Assembly: GCA_030490835.1 (NCBI GenBank)
Contig: CM059974.1
Span: 5,215,501 to 5,279,500, forward strand
Direction of reading: 5' to 3'
Source: Annona cherimola
Lineage: Eukaryota; Streptophyta; Magnoliopsida; Magnoliales; Annonaceae
Length of the DNA stretch: 64,000 bases
The position numbers and the translations under genes are program-made. Positions within the stretch are counted from its first letter, which is position 1. Every line of letters begins with the position of its first letter. Shown here piece by piece: positions 47,812-60,723 of this stretch. The notes beneath the pieces were generated by a model. That model made no database searches. It saw only the letters and a list, made by a program, of their open reading frames with translations, and was not told where the DNA came from.

Positions 47812-47990
47812 CACCTAGCTGCACTTAGCTTCAGTGTACCCGGGTGTATTTAACCATTTTTTATATTTTTTTGAATTATAAGACTTTTAATTTAAATGCA
47901 TTTAACATATGCATTAATTTTTACCATTTTTGGAGATTTTTAGATTTTTTTTTAAATATGTGATATTTTTTAAAATTACTTTATGGGATT
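47812..47990. mobile_element. half of a palindromic foldback MITE
   Basis: It carries the left-half wording 'ATGCACCTAGCTGCACTTAG', 'ACCCGGGTGTATTTAACC' and 'TTTTTACCATTTTTGGAGA' of copies 2 and 3. It is not followed by the mirrored half, so it was truncated. Confidence 0.55.
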
Positions 47991-48489
47991 TGCAAGCCGC
48001 GTGGGGTCGCCTAAATCTTTCTTGAATATGTGTACACAAATAATCCCGACAAATTCATCGTCTTCAGCTTCAATATCCCATGAATTGCAGTTTGGATGTT
48101 ACAACATTGCAACAAGGCTGATGAAATCAAATGATGAAAAAAGGCTGTAAACCTTATCCCTAGCAGTGCAAGTTCGGCCGTGCGCGCTCTCTCTCTCTTC
48201 TTCTATCATCATCAACAATTTAAAACACTGCTGCTGCCAAATTAATCAATGAAAGCTTTGATGGTACCATCAACATCAATTATAAGTGTACGCCCTACAA
48301 GACTCCAAATATATCCATATAATATCAAATATTTAAAATTTATGCCCGCATTAAAATTTTCATCAAGAAATTGTATTGATGCTTTGTTCATGTACAATGA
48401 CAAGTTTCGTTGGCAAATTAAATAATATTGGGAAAAGGTAAGGGAAAAAAAGAGCCCTAATTATTTCACATTGATTTGAAATAAAGTCA

Positions 48490-48755
48490 TTTCACACCGG
48501 TCAAAAACACATATTTTTTTCGCTTTTTTTACAAAATTGTCATTCTAGTTATATTTAATTCATAAATTAATTTTTACCATTTTTGAAAATGTGTATATAT
48601 TTATTTTAAAATTTGTAAATATATGCATATTTTCGTCGTCTTAAATTGTTAGAACATGACTAAAATACTCATATGTTTAAAAATTCAAAATAAATATATA
48701 TATCTTCAAAATTAGTGAAAATTAGCTTCTAAATTAACCATTTTGAAAAAGAAAA
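48490..48755. mobile_element. foldback MITE-like palindrome, diverged
   Basis: 'AATTAATTTTTACCATTTTTG' (minus one base) on the left mirrors 'CAAAATTAGTGAAAATTAG' on the right, around a centre near 48650. The termini are not preserved. Confidence 0.4.
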
Positions 48756-51671
48756 TTTGGACTGGTCTGAAATGAATTCAAGACCGTCCGAAATGATCAT
48801 TTTGCGGGGGGTGGGGGAAGGGGGGGTAAAAAAAAAGGCGCAAGCAAAAGTTAAAAAAAAGGCAGTGCCGCGGGGAGCGTCCAACGACGAAGACGGCGAG
48901 ACCATATGCCCCAGGCTGCATCAAAGCTCGAGCGATTCCCGCCCAACCTTCCCAATGTCTTTGCCGATTTCTATCCAACCTCGTAGACAAACTACTTTAA
49001 CCTATAACTTTGTATTTTATTACAAAAATACGATCGCCCCAAGATTAATCGCCATGCTAATTTGTAAAATTTTTTTTACATATTTAAAATTTTTTAAAAT
49101 AAAACATATAAGGCCACCATGTCTATAAAAAAAGTGGAGAAAAATCCACTAGCTGTAATCGTCCAATACACGGGCCGCCGTGAATCAAAGCACTATATAA
49201 AATAATAATAATAATAAACTTTTTAAGAATGTCCGTCACAATAAAGAGAAATATGTTTGTAAGGTAGGTATGTTGCGCCTATTAAAGGAAATTCTATGGA
49301 CTCATTTTATAATTAATTATCCTTGGTTGGTATCAAATCTAGAAGATTATCTACTTCACTACTTAGTTTATCAATTCTCCAAGTTAATTTTCCTCCACAA
49401 AGTAATTACATATTTTGATAGCAATTAAAGGAGGGGGGAATAGAGGAGGGGTTTTAAACAACGTTAAGAAATAGGCTTTTGGTAATTAAAAACATTATTA
49501 ATTTGAGAAGATATAGGGGAGGAAAGCCGACAAGGCAAGAGAGCCTGCAGTGGACTGATGGGGGCGGAGGTGGCCATGGCGCAGTATTTTCTACCACTAG
49601 CAGACACGAGTCAAAGCGGCGTTGATTGAATGTGGTTTTTGGAAGTTTGGCTGTCCACTAACATACATATATAAGTCAGAAAAACCATCTCTCTCAGCCT
49701 CAACGGAACAAGGCAGGAAAAGCTTTTTGGAGGAGGCTTGTATCTTATCGAATCCCAGATGGGAGGGCAGATGGGTCCCACGCTCACCCCCACCCCCACC
49801 CCCCCGTCGAAATTTGAAAGATTCCTTCCCCCTCACTTGAAGAGAAATACTGCTTACCCGTATTTTCCAATATTCAAGATTCCAAGATCCCCCTCCTTAA
49901 TTCCCTTGGTATCGGGACCCACCTTAATTCCATGATGATGGCTAAAACACACACTAGCTTTTTCACCCCACTCCCACTCCCACTCCCACTCCGTGTAAGA
50001 ATATATATAAAGGCACATCGCTCTCCTGGGTATAGCGCACTAGCTTCCAAAATTTATAATACTAGCATCATCCTCCTCCATTTTGATATAAATAATCTCA
50101 ATTCTTCCTTTTGTTGAAAAAAGTAAAAAGGGAGAAATGCATCAGCCATTCATGTGGCCCATCTCCATCAGCTCTCAACGAAAGTTGAATTTGCCTCTTT
50201 CGGCACTTGGTCCCTTCACCTTCAATCAATCTGTGGCTTAAAAGAAAATTTCTTAGCTAGCTAGGCTCCCAACAACATTTTGAATAGTTAGAAGGAAAAG
50301 TAATTAGAATATAAAGATAAAGTCGAAAAAATAAGATAATTTAATCGTAAAATTAGTCGTTAGAAAATATGTTTACCATGTCATACCATCTCATTCTACT
50401 TCAAATGTCTCCTTGGTTAAATCATTTTTTTTTAATTACGCTAAAAATTATTTCCATGAAAGTTTTAGGTCTAATGATTATTCAAAGAACTTTTAATAAA
50501 ATGATATCAGTCGAACATAAATATAATCCACAATATTGAAATCAAACCACAAAAATAAAAATAATTATAGTGGTTTGGTCAATATAAGACTTATTTCACT
50601 ATCAAAACACACAAGACTTAAATTCTACGAATCAACTTCAATATATAAGTTACAGTGGTGCTACTAATTCAATTGACTTTTAAATTAATATTAAACTTTA
50701 AGTGGGCTTGTGAAATAGTTAACACATTGATTCACTCATTTCTTTGTTTGATCATCACCAATACCAAAGAAATACAAAACAGAACTTAAAATAAAAGGCA
50801 AACCAATTTAACATATTTGCATGAGTGGCAACTCTTCAAGGATCTACAACTTCAACCTTGTACTTAAATCTTCAATGGAAGCAATTTCATAATGGAGCAC
50901 TTAGCGTTTTTCATTCTTGGACTTAGATATCTCTTTTAATGCCTTCTAGCTATCCATCAATGGTCTCTTATAGTCACAATCCCTCTTAAAACATGGCCTT
51001 AGAGACGGGAGAAAAAGATTTCATACTTATTAAACTTATTCAAAGCTGAAATTTCTAGTGTTTGAGAGTTTATGTAATAAAACATAGATGCCCTCTTTTC
51101 CTTTCCACATGTTTTCATTAACAACGCGTGGAAAGGTTTTTTTTTTATGAGGCGTCTATTTATTTTTATAGATAAGATGATTTTAAATTCAAATAAGAAA
51201 CAGTAGCACCCATTTTTGGGGGGTTATGATTTCATACCACCAGCCGTAGTTTTCATGTAGACAACCTGTAACTTTTCATATTTTTGAAAGTATACTTTTT
51301 TTTTTATGGAAAAAATTACACTTTTAAAAATCAAACGTTTTGAAAACGCATAAGCAAGTTGTCTCACAAATATATTAATCATCCCGCCTGATCAGCAGGC
51401 ATTTGCTAATAGGATAAAAATTTAAAAAAAAAAAAAAAAAAAAAAGGGTTGCTAAGAAAAGTACTTATCAAATCCATCTTTATATCCCATAGAATCACGG
51501 CATCACCTGATCAGTTGCATCCAATTCCAAGCATATCCTTTCCGATGAAGCACAACAGAATTGATATACCTTGATTGATTACTGTAACTATCTTCTCTCA
51601 AAGATGTAATTGATGAAGAAAATCACATGTAGGAATGGTCCTTGAAGCTGAGGTGGGCTTGCACCTTCAAG
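48756..51671. other. gene-free interval of about 2.9 kb
   Basis: Two GC-richer patches (48780-48990 and 49540-50010) hold overlapping open frames on both strands but no recognisable domain. The second has CCCACC and CCCACT repeats (49787-49803, 49968-49991). An AT-rich MITE-like patch is at 50280-50400. The patch 50500-51130 is unassigned unique-looking sequence. A poly-A run of about 22 is at 51424-51446. Confidence 0.45.
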
Positions 51672-52368
51672 TAGGGGTGAGAATTGGGGCGGGTCGACCC
51701 GTGACCCGGTATTGACCCGACCCGTTTTTGACCCGGTATAGGGATGAGTCAGAAATTTTGACCCGAATTCAAAAATAGGGTTGAGGTGGGTCGACCATGT
51801 CCTGACCCGAAGAGTCCGACCCGCCCCCGCATATATAAATTTATTAAAAATTATAAGACTATATTGAAATGTTATTATTATTTTCTTTCAAATTTCTCAC
51901 TTTTTTATAATTAACTCTATCAATAATAGAAGAATCAATTTATTCAAAAAGCAATATAAGAATTAATAAAAAAATTGTACGTATATAACCCTTATGTGTA
52001 ATTGTATATTAACCTATTTTAATAAATGTATACTATATTTTCAAATATTTTATTTTCTTAATTATGTATTTTTTAATAATTAATGAAATATTGAAACATA
52101 TAATATTTAAATTTAGTATAGATGTATACTTATGTTTGATAGATATATAAAATTTGAAAATTATCTTATTTGACTCGTATTTTTGACCCGACCCACTATC
52201 CCGAAACCGGTCCGACACCGATCCGAATTTTGTCCCTAGACCTGGTAGAAAAAAGTAAGGGTCAAACCAACCTTGTCCCGACCCGATATAAAATAAGGGT
52301 CAAACAAGATTTTTGAAAAGTAGGGTCAGGGTTGGGCAAACCCTGACCCGCCCCGATTCCCACCCCTA
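51672..52368. mobile_element. hAT-type non-autonomous element, 697 bp, perfect 8-bp target duplication
   Basis: The flanks CCTTCAAG (51664-51671) and CCTTCAAG (52369-52376) are identical. The termini TAGGGGTGAGAATTGGGGCG and CGCCCCGATTCCCACCCC (missing its bridging bases) followed by TA form the inverted repeat. Dense GACCCG/CGGGTC motifs lie at both ends and AT-rich DNA in the middle. The reverse complement aligns along most of the element at 25364-26029 (for example 'GGTTTCGGGATAGTGG' and 'AAAAATACGAGTCAAATAA'). No transposase is encoded. Confidence 0.9.
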
Positions 52369-52512
52369 CCTTCAAGCTAGCTAGAACCTGTCAGTTTTGA
52401 GAGGTCTATTTAATTACTGGGTTCCATCACTGGCCAAAGCTCTCTCCATCAAAAGACAGGCCTGCCTCCCCGGACATTCACATCATTCATCTAATGCAAC
52501 TAGTTGTTGGTT

Positions 52513-52728
52513 GTGCCTTTTTTTTTATTGGTATTTATATACTTGTGACAACTGATGTTATAATTGAGCACTTTCACAACCCTTCTACCATAGAAGGATT
52601 TTTTTATAAATACACTTACACTCGAGTGGGGACACGTAAATATTCCCATAATTTAGGGGAGAATGAATCGACAAACCTGGCGGGAATTGATCCAGTGCCT
52701 GCTCCATAAGGATTTATGATGCTACCAC
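52513..52728 (-). mobile_element. tRNA-derived SINE, minus orientation
   Basis: On the minus strand: A-box-like TGCCTCGGTGGTAGC at the start, B-box-like GGATCAATTCCC, and 3' end AGTTGTCACAAGTATATAAA then TACCAATAAAAAAAAA. The 3' end wording is shared with the SINEs at 38510 and 42097. Flanking duplications are diverged. Confidence 0.68.
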
Positions 52729-54849
52729 CGAGGCACCGTCACTATGACTTGGCTAACCTTACTTGTATCATTCATGACTCCAAGTGTTCTAAAAGATCTA
52801 ATATCATCAAATAGAATGTGTATCTTTATTTTCAAGATAATTTTTCAATTTTTGATACATTTTTTAAATTTTTATGTTTCTAATATCACTATCCAATAAA
52901 CGTTATTTTATTCTCATCCAATTTCTCCATCCCATTCAAGTTTATTGAATCCTCCCGACAGTCCCGATTGTTGAAAGCCCAAACCATTATCTCCCTCCAC
53001 AATCTACAAATCTTTAATTTCTGACCCACATCCATGTTAATCACAAACAGGACTGCGCGTATCATATCTAGATATATCCTCTCAGATTCTTGGGTAATTA
53101 ATTTAATTTGAACATATATATGCTCATGATGCTTTGCTAATATTGCATATTTTCCCCTTGGCTTGGGGTTGAGCATGATTGGGATCATTCCCATATACTA
53201 GAAATATTCCCTTAGTGTAAACACAAGTGGGTATTGTGATATTTTACATTAAAAAAAAAGTGGATATTGTGGATATGGGCTAACTTTCCAAGAATAGATT
53301 TAAAACATGAAAATTTTGGGATTTGAATAATACAATGTCAAACGTAAAGAGAGACAGAGAGATGTGTATTATTTTCAAAAGCTCTAGGTACACACATGCA
53401 AAATATCCCAGATGGATATATGGTCGTTGTAAATGTGAAGAGAGAGATGCACACAGTGACCAATCAAGTCAAAGTTGGTGTAAAAGGGCAGTGTCATTTC
53501 AATATTCAGGAAGCGGGAGCAGAAGGTCCAGATCATGGTGGCAGGGAGGAGTAGTCCTTTTGCAGGGTGCAGGAGAAGACAGGAACGAGAATAGCAGAGA
53601 GAGGTCATGAGGTTTTATGTATTAAGCCCACGTGGGTATGACATGAATGATGATAATCAGAAGCCTGTGGCCCACCCATCTATCTCTCTTCCTCTTTCCT
53701 CAGCTTTTGTTATATTATAACCAAAATATTACCAATATTCTGTGGAGCCACACGCTTCCAATCATGCAACCTATGATGTTAGAGTTACTGAGAAAAAAGA
53801 TAAAAAGAGAATGGTTTAGGTACTACGGTCATCGCTCGGCCAATACCAACTTTTATAATTTAGTCAAACCAACTGGGTTTATGCAAAATTCTGAAAATAT
53901 ACATGAGATGGAGATGAATTTGTGATAACTGAATTCCGGTGGGGGCAATGTAGACAAGATGGGAAACAGGAATTGAAGGATTACCATCAGAAAATGACTG
54001 ATTGTAGAACTAGCTACGCCTGCCGCTTGAACAAATGACAGCTGCATTTCACGTGGTGTTGCTGCGATTTGTGGGGGCAATGCAGCCTTCTCCATTCAGT
54101 GTATGATGCTTCACCTACACCCACTCATACCAGATCAGACACATGCTTGATCGAGCAAGCTGCTTGCAATGCATGCCTAAGCTGTCACCCCACCCGTATG
54201 GGCTTTCCTCACCATATGCGTGAGTGAGATATCGGATTAGAGACTTCTCAATCAGTACTAGTGCAGATAACTAATCCACAAGGTTTTCTAATTAAGTATT
54301 TTATTTATTTAATTTTTTTTGTGTGTGTGCCCCCAATCTCTTTCCTTTTGGCCTTAAGCAGGATGGAACCCAATAGGTTTCTGATAACCTTATGAAATAG
54401 CTTTTAATGCTTAAATAATGATAGACAATAACAACACTATCACATTAATACCTTTCATAGTCAAACTATTTTAAAACAGTAAAATGACCCTTACATGCAT
54501 TTACGTCTTTAAAAAATGGTTATTTACTCGATTTTCTTTATTAAATTCTAAAAATAATTAATATTAGCTTTTGAATATTATCAATATAAATACGGACTTC
54601 ATCAGGAGCCCAACTACACCATACATGCGGATCATATTAATGAATGTTTGATCATGGTGATTTGTTTTTTTATTCCGACCCGTGAGGATTTGGAGTGGGA
54701 GTGGGATCGGTCAGCCATTAAATAAATAAATAATTTACAAAAAATGTTTAAATAGATCTGAAGTTCCAAATTAGTACGTAATTGGTGGCTTTAATTATGC
54801 TTCCATATATATATATATATATTTATTTATTTATTCTAGTACTGCTATT
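52729..54849. other. gene-free interval of about 2.1 kb
   Basis: Open frames at 52889-53194 (minus, 101 codons), 53323-53610 and 53647-53925 have no recognised domain and no exon partners. A (TA)n stretch lies at 54805-54822. Confidence 0.45.
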
Positions 54850-55215
54850 ATTAAGGGTTTTGATATAACATAGGCTCTGACATCTATAAGAGAATAGAAA
54901 AAGTCCTATTCTTTGTGACCCCGTCCATTTTTATACCTTTCACGATTTGTAGAAAATTCACTTCTTGTATTTAGTATTATTTTTATTATTATAGAAATTT
55001 TTTATTTATCTAGTAAAATTGTGTATGAGCCCAGCTAAAAATATATAAAATTAATATAATAAAATTTCTTAATTATAAGTATCAATTGTAAAATTGTATT
55101 TTTAATATTTAAATTATCTAAAACATGATTCTTATGTCGATAAAAATTTTTATAAAATATTTTTATATTCTAATGTATATATAAATAGATCTAAGTATTT
55201 TTCATAATTTATACA
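54850..55215. repeat. single copy of the AT-rich repeat of about 315 bp
   Basis: It shares 'TATAAAATTAATATAATAAAA', shortened here, and 'TTTTTAATATTTAAATTATCT' with the array at 37690-38495, and ends in 'TTATATTCTAATGTATATA'. It is diverged and non-coding. Confidence 0.45.
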
Positions 55216-57044
55216 TTAATATATACACGTGGAACCTCAATACAAACAAGTATTTTTGAGTTTTTTTTTTTTTTTTTACTTTTAATGCTTTTCATTTTTA
55301 TGTGAGTAAAAATGCATTTAATTATATACCAAATCTTACTATTTTTAGATTTATATATTTTTGTAATTTCAAGAATCATCATTTTTACCTCATTTAACGT
55401 TAAATATGGTGAAGAAGATGGTCGATTTTTGAAATTATAGAAAAATATATACAAAAATCAAACATGGATAAATTGTAGTATGTATGACGATTAATATGAT
55501 CTGCACATATATATAGGCTCCATTAACAAGGGGAAATAAAAAATTCCATTTTCTACCAGCGGGATGGACGAAATTCACCAATTTTTTTTTATAATTAGCG
55601 AGGATTATATTGTATCGATTCCGGACCCGTTGATAAAAGAAAACTCAAAAGACTCCATATGTCCACGGCTTGCTCTTGTGCCACCGACACTAATTATGTT
55701 TCTGGGCCAACTGCACACAAATTATATTACAGGATACTAATTCGATCGTATAATTAAGTCACTTACTAATTGCTGATTTAATACTTTAATACTTTTTTTA
55801 ACGCGACACTGCAAAAATAAATTGATGGCATATCCTTTAAATACTAAATATGACCACACATTTTTCTCCTTTTGGATGCGAATTCCGTTTCTTGGGTGAT
55901 AAATGACCATTATTTTTTTATTTTTATAACAAACTATTGTCATTAAAATAATTAATCAAGGTTTGTTGTGCTATCAAATTTCCAAAAGGGGCTTTTAAAA
56001 TATCATGCCAATTATTGTTTGGCACATGCAGGATTTTACTCTTTTTTTTTTTAAGGTTAATTTGCAATGTCCGGATGTTAAAGAAGCTGACCATCTTTCT
56101 TCTTTTTGAAAGGAGGTTGAGATGTTAGGACCACAGTAATACTGATAGAGAACAAAGACGAAAGTCCCTTCCAAACTTGCTGATATATTTGTGTATGTTG
56201 ATGGAGACCTTTGTTTCCGCGTGCATTTGATAATTTTGGGGATTCCTGATACTTCTTGCGCATGCTCCCCAAAGTTGTGGGCACCATTCATCTATGCCAG
56301 GTTCAACAGTAAGTAAGCTCTGCAAGGCTCTCGTACAAGATGATGGCTTATGATTGCCCAGGGCTGAACGATTGCATGGTTAGAAAAGAAAATAAACAAA
56401 TAAATAATATTGCATTGAGGATAATAATCCTATACCTCGTTTATTACTTCACTACTAAGTAATAATCTTGTATATCTTATATTTTTTCATTTTTTCATTT
56501 TTATGTGAACTCACGTGTATTTATATTCATGCGTAATTTATAAAGTGAAAAAACCCTAGCATCCGTCTACATATGCGCGCATGCGTTCTTCTGTTACAAT
56601 AGTTTGTACAGTCGTTCATCTAAATGGAAAGCATATCTTAAACAATTTAGATGTTGAATTCACGTATTTGAAATTAATATATAAATCAAACTATTATATT
56701 ACATTGAGTTTACATTATATATATATATATATAGGTCCTAACACTGGTCACTTGAAGGAAATCTGGTGGACTAGTTAAATGATTTGAAGTAGTGTATATA
56801 AAGTAGTTGTAAGTGAAATATACATGATTTGAAGTTTGGTAGAGATACTGTTCTTGTTTATCTCTCTTTGTAATGGACCTCAATCAAGTGGCTTGTCATC
56901 CAGTGTTGCTGACTTCTATTAAGTGCATTGTCATCTAATCATCCAAAAAATGGAACAGGTTGTCTGCGATTGTTTATGAAAGAAATTCATTGATGATGTG
57001 ATGCTCCATCTGCTACTCTACTGGGTTGTCATGTGCAGAAATTA
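55216..57044. other. gene-free interval
   Basis: Three overlapping open frames at 55995-56325 (minus) have no recognised domain. Poly-T runs occur near 55260 and 56040, and a (TA)n stretch near 56715. Confidence 0.45.
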
Positions 57045-57313
57045 AGGGGAAGTTTGGTACAGTGAAATTTTGTGAGATTATGAAGTGGGTAGGAAGTGGA
57101 AATTAAAGGAAATATTTCGAGAAATGTATGATTAATATAATAATGATTAAGTTGGAATAAACAGAGTTGTCGGAGGGTATTTTATAAGAAAAATAATTAG
57201 AATATAAAAGTAAAGTTGAAAAATTAGAATTTTTAAATGAATTAATTATTGAGTTTGAAAACCGTCTTCCACCCCACCCTCTGCATATGCTGTTTAACAA
57301 ATGTCCTTCGGAA
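57045..57313. mobile_element. TGTTTGG-type MITE, close to the copy at 23614
   Basis: The left end AGGGGAAGTTTGGTACAG and right end GTTTAACAAATGTCCTT are inverted. 'AAGTTGGAATAAACAGAGTT' and 'AAAATAATTAGAATATAAAA' match the interior of 23614-23886. Confidence 0.6.
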
Positions 57314-57639
57314 ATTTCAGATCATGGAAATACGGTGATAGATTGCTTCAATATTCTTTGGTGGGCATCTGGTCATGATAAGAGGTTTAGACTCTTTCAA
57401 TCATCAATTTATACCTTAAAGATCGAGGCAGATCGGGGCCCATCAATCAACGGTTCCAAGCAGTGAGACTGAAAGAGAACTGAGAAAGAACTGTTTTTAA
57501 TCATTTTGGGACTTCTCACACGTCAGCCTATAAATGAAAGAGAGGGAAAGTGGGGACGAGACGAAAAAAGAAAGCCGGTTAAGCTCCTGCTTTTTCGTCA
57601 GGCCGGCTAGCGTGTGGTGAGTAAACGGAACTTCAGAAT

Positions 57640-58110
57640 TTTTGTGTATCTAAAATACCAATATATTTTTGGTGATTTACAAATACACAATATAGTTTGA
57701 CTATAATTATGAATATATTCACATAATTTTAAAAATTATAAATAATTTCTACAAAATTTGACCATAATTACAAATATGCTTACGCCATTATAGCACCTGT
57801 ACTATACCGTCACAACATAAGTATATTTGTAATTTCGAAAATTAAGTAAATATATTTAGTTTTTACAAATATACATACGTATTTTGTATATCTTTACAAA
57901 TATATCAACACTATGAGGGTGCAACAATGGTGTCATAATGACAATAATATATTTGTAATTATAGTCAAACTATGTAAGACTTATTTGTAATTTTTGAAAT
58001 TACGTGGGTATATTTGCAATTATAGTCAAACTATGTAGGAGTTATTTGCACTTTCTGAAATTATGTAAATATATTTGCGACTATAGTTAAACTATATAAG
58101 TATATGTGCA
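57640..58110. repeat. 61-bp tandem repeat with an inverted flank
   Basis: Units start at 57949, 58010 and 58071, each beginning 'ATATTTGTAATTATAGTCAA' or a close variant (third unit partial). The left part (57680-57760) carries the same 'TTTGACTATAATTATGAATA' in reverse, so the whole may be a foldback element. Confidence 0.75.
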
Positions 58111-59268
58111 AATTAACCCCTTTTGTTTATTGGAATAAATAATTCGTAAGAAAGATTACTAATGAAGGGTTAGATTTGTTTATTTGTTTTGTGTTAATTT
58201 CAAATATGATCATAGCTTATAAAAATATGATCATATTTATAAATACGACCACACACTTGTAAAAATCTCACAAATTATTACATATTTTGCCCACGATTCT
58301 AAATATAACAAGCTCATTAAATTTTGTTAGATAACATGATAAATTTTTTAAAAAGACAAATTTGCCCTCACCATTTCTTTTAAAAGTGTTATTATGCACA
58401 CGTAGAAGTGTTCGAACTTGCTTTTATTTTAGGTTTTTTATATCATCTTGTTGAATTTTTTATAATATCTAATTAAAGTAGTCTTTTATTTTTACCAACG
58501 GTAATTTTGCAACAACTTCGTATTACTTTTAATTTCATAAAATGTAAAATATGCAGTCATTTATGATATTTTTATAAATATAAGGTCATATCTACAAATA
58601 AGGGTAAATGTATAAGTTATGGTCGTATTTAAGCCTTTCACTTTTCGATACTTAGAATCGATATATATTTTTTCATTTTATTTTATGCTTAATTTATTGT
58701 TTTTAACCTTATTTATTTGATGAGTAACCTCATGATTCTATATATTATTGTCATTATTTTTTCATTGTGTTTGATTCAACCACAGCCTCCCTGTATACTA
58801 ATCAGGCCTTTAATATTGGTAGGCATCGAGATTAATTACTTCAGATCTATACAAATAATGATTTAGATACAAATCAATCATCAAATTTATCTTTATATAT
58901 TTTATGATGATGAAAACTTATGTACCGAGCATGTAAGTGCGCAAGGCCGAGTAAATGCGATGCTCTGTTTCTTGGATGGGTGCTTGTTTGGGACGGAGGG
59001 ATAGGACAAAGGGAAATGGACAGGGTGAGGGGGAGTACGGTTAGTACATACGGATGCAAGAGAAAATGACGTAGGCGAGGCACGCCTTGGATGAGGCAGA
59101 GGCAGAGGCAATGGCAGAGGAAACAGGGCAGCCAGGCCCTCATTCTTCGCCAGCGCCTGATTCGCATGTTTGTCTCGTGCCATGCCATGCCATGCCATGC
59201 ATGTATCTCATTAGAAAATGATGGCTGCAGACTCCCTCATTCTCACATGTGCCACTGCCACATTCTTT

Positions 59269-59299
<31 letters not shown>

Positions 59300-59870
59300 T
59301 TCCGATTTCTGATTGTAGTGGGCCCCGAAATGCATGGGTGGTACCGCATGCAGCTTATGACCATTTTTTTAATATTATTATTGCAGAGTTAATATATTGA
59401 TCTTACTCATGGAAATGGGGGTGCAAAGCATTTACTATATATAACTAATCAATTGATGAGAAGAAAACAGAAGAAATTAAGAGCTGTAGCTAGCATTGAC
59501 TGCAGCCTGTCTTTCTCGTTACCACGCGCCTATGTGGAATTCTAATTCGTCTCCTTCTATTTGCTGGTATTCGTGGGGAAGAATAAAATCTCTCTCTTCG
59601 TCTTTTGACTGAAGCTTGTTGGATGTCGATATAAAATAAAATAAAACATTGATGAACATACAACGGAAGAGGGATTCTGTAAATTTGTTTCTGACGAGGC
59701 CTCCATATCTGTCGGCTTCGATGGACGCATGCGGCCAAGACCTGAAAAAGCCACACGCCACACTACAACTCTAGCAAAACAATGTCCGCCTTGGAGCTGA
59801 ACGCGGCTGCTCTGCTCACACACACATTTCTTCTTGTATACTTTTATACCATAACAAATGTAGTTGAATG
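58111..59870. other. gene-free interval
   Basis: It includes a palindromic stretch at about 58200-58640 ('AATATGATCATATTTATAAA' mirrored by 'TATTTTTATAAATATAAGGT'), a GC-richer patch at 58930-59200, hexamer-like GAGGCA repeats at 59094-59130, the pentanucleotide array at 59181 and a T/C-rich run at 59262-59303. Overlapping open frames on both strands (58874-59364) reflect this low complexity. Confidence 0.45.
59181..59200. repeat. (CATGC)4 pentanucleotide microsatellite
   Basis: Four perfect CATGC units, partly extended on both sides. Because GCATGC is palindromic, the array is nearly self-complementary. Confidence 0.9.
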
Positions 59871-59988
59871 TTGTGAACTTGGCTCAGGACAATTAGTTTT
59901 ACGTCTACGCATACTTGTCCGTGGTACAGGGTTTAATCCCTATTGTCAGGGTTGTCTCCTTCAATACCGATGTAATAAAAAAAAATGT
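59871..59988 (+). mobile_element. short tRNA-like SINE, plus orientation
   Basis: It has an A-box-like TTGGCTCAGGACA and a B-box-like AGGGTTTAATCCC, ending TGTAATAAAAAAAAA. Flanks AAATGTAGTTGAATG and AAATGTGTCTAATTTG may be a diverged target duplication. The body is only about 118 bp. Confidence 0.5.
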
Positions 59989-60340
59989 GTCTAATTTGTT
60001 TATTTTGCACAAGATATTTTTGACTGTATTAAATATTTTTTTATTATTAATTACAAATACTTATCTGCTTAGAAGGGTGAGATTTAGTGTACTGTTAAAA
60101 TTTAGTGGCAAATAATAATAAAATTTAGCTGCAAATGATATATGATTTTTTATTACATTGGATTACAATGGACACAAAGCAGCTGTATTTGATACCAAAT
60201 GTAATCCAATTAAAATTTTGCCACGAGCATATAAAAAATTTCCTCAGTGGTATACTACGCCTGCTAGGTGGCTAGCTACAGTGAATCAGGGAATTTAAAG
60301 ATGTGGACCCTTTAGGCTTCCTTTTGCAAGGCTTAATGTT

Positions 60341-60723
60341 GGCCCCTGATCCTATGCTCCCGGTGCATGCTCCCACGCATATACATCTTTTTTTTTTTGA
60401 ATTTTTTTTTACAATAGTGTTAATCTATATGTATTTAATATATGTATAAATTTTTACTATTTTTGGGGTATTTTAGATTTTTATTTTTTATTTTTGAAAA
60501 TCAGTGGCATTTTAGGTAATTTAAAATTACCTAAAATGCCACTGATTTTCAAAAATAAAAAATAAATATCTAAAATACCCCAAAAATGATAAAAATTGAT
60601 ACATACGTTAAATATACTTATGTTAATAAGTTCATAAAAAATTTTAAAATAAATTAAAAAAATAGGTATATGCGCCCGAGAGCATTGAGGCTCAATGCTC
60701 CCGGGAGTATAGGATCAGGGGCC
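60341..60723. mobile_element. palindromic foldback MITE, GGCCCC-ended (copy 6), with 8-bp target duplication
   Basis: The left end GGCCCCTGATCCTATGCTCC pairs with the right end GGAGTATAGGATCAGGGGCC, with one mismatch. TTAATGTT flanks both sides (60333-60340 and 60725-60732). The centre (about 60496-60552) is a perfect or near-perfect palindrome around AATTTAAAATT with arms containing AGTGGCATTTTAGGT. A transcript of this 383-bp element would fold into one long hairpin. Class (hAT or Mutator) is not settled by 8-9 bp duplications. Confidence 0.88.

Noticed and set aside
48757..49128. 123-codon open frame in a GC-richer patch, with a 70-codon frame on the other strand
   Set aside because: Long frames on both strands over low-complexity G/A-rich DNA, with no domain and no splice partners.
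55995..56325. Three overlapping minus-strand open frames (66-98 codons)
   Set aside because: Alternative frames of the same DNA with no conserved motif and no splice structure.
58874..59364. Overlapping open frames of 70-104 codons on both strands
   Set aside because: The frames follow GAGGCA and CATGC repeats and a T/C-rich run. No protein family is recognisable.
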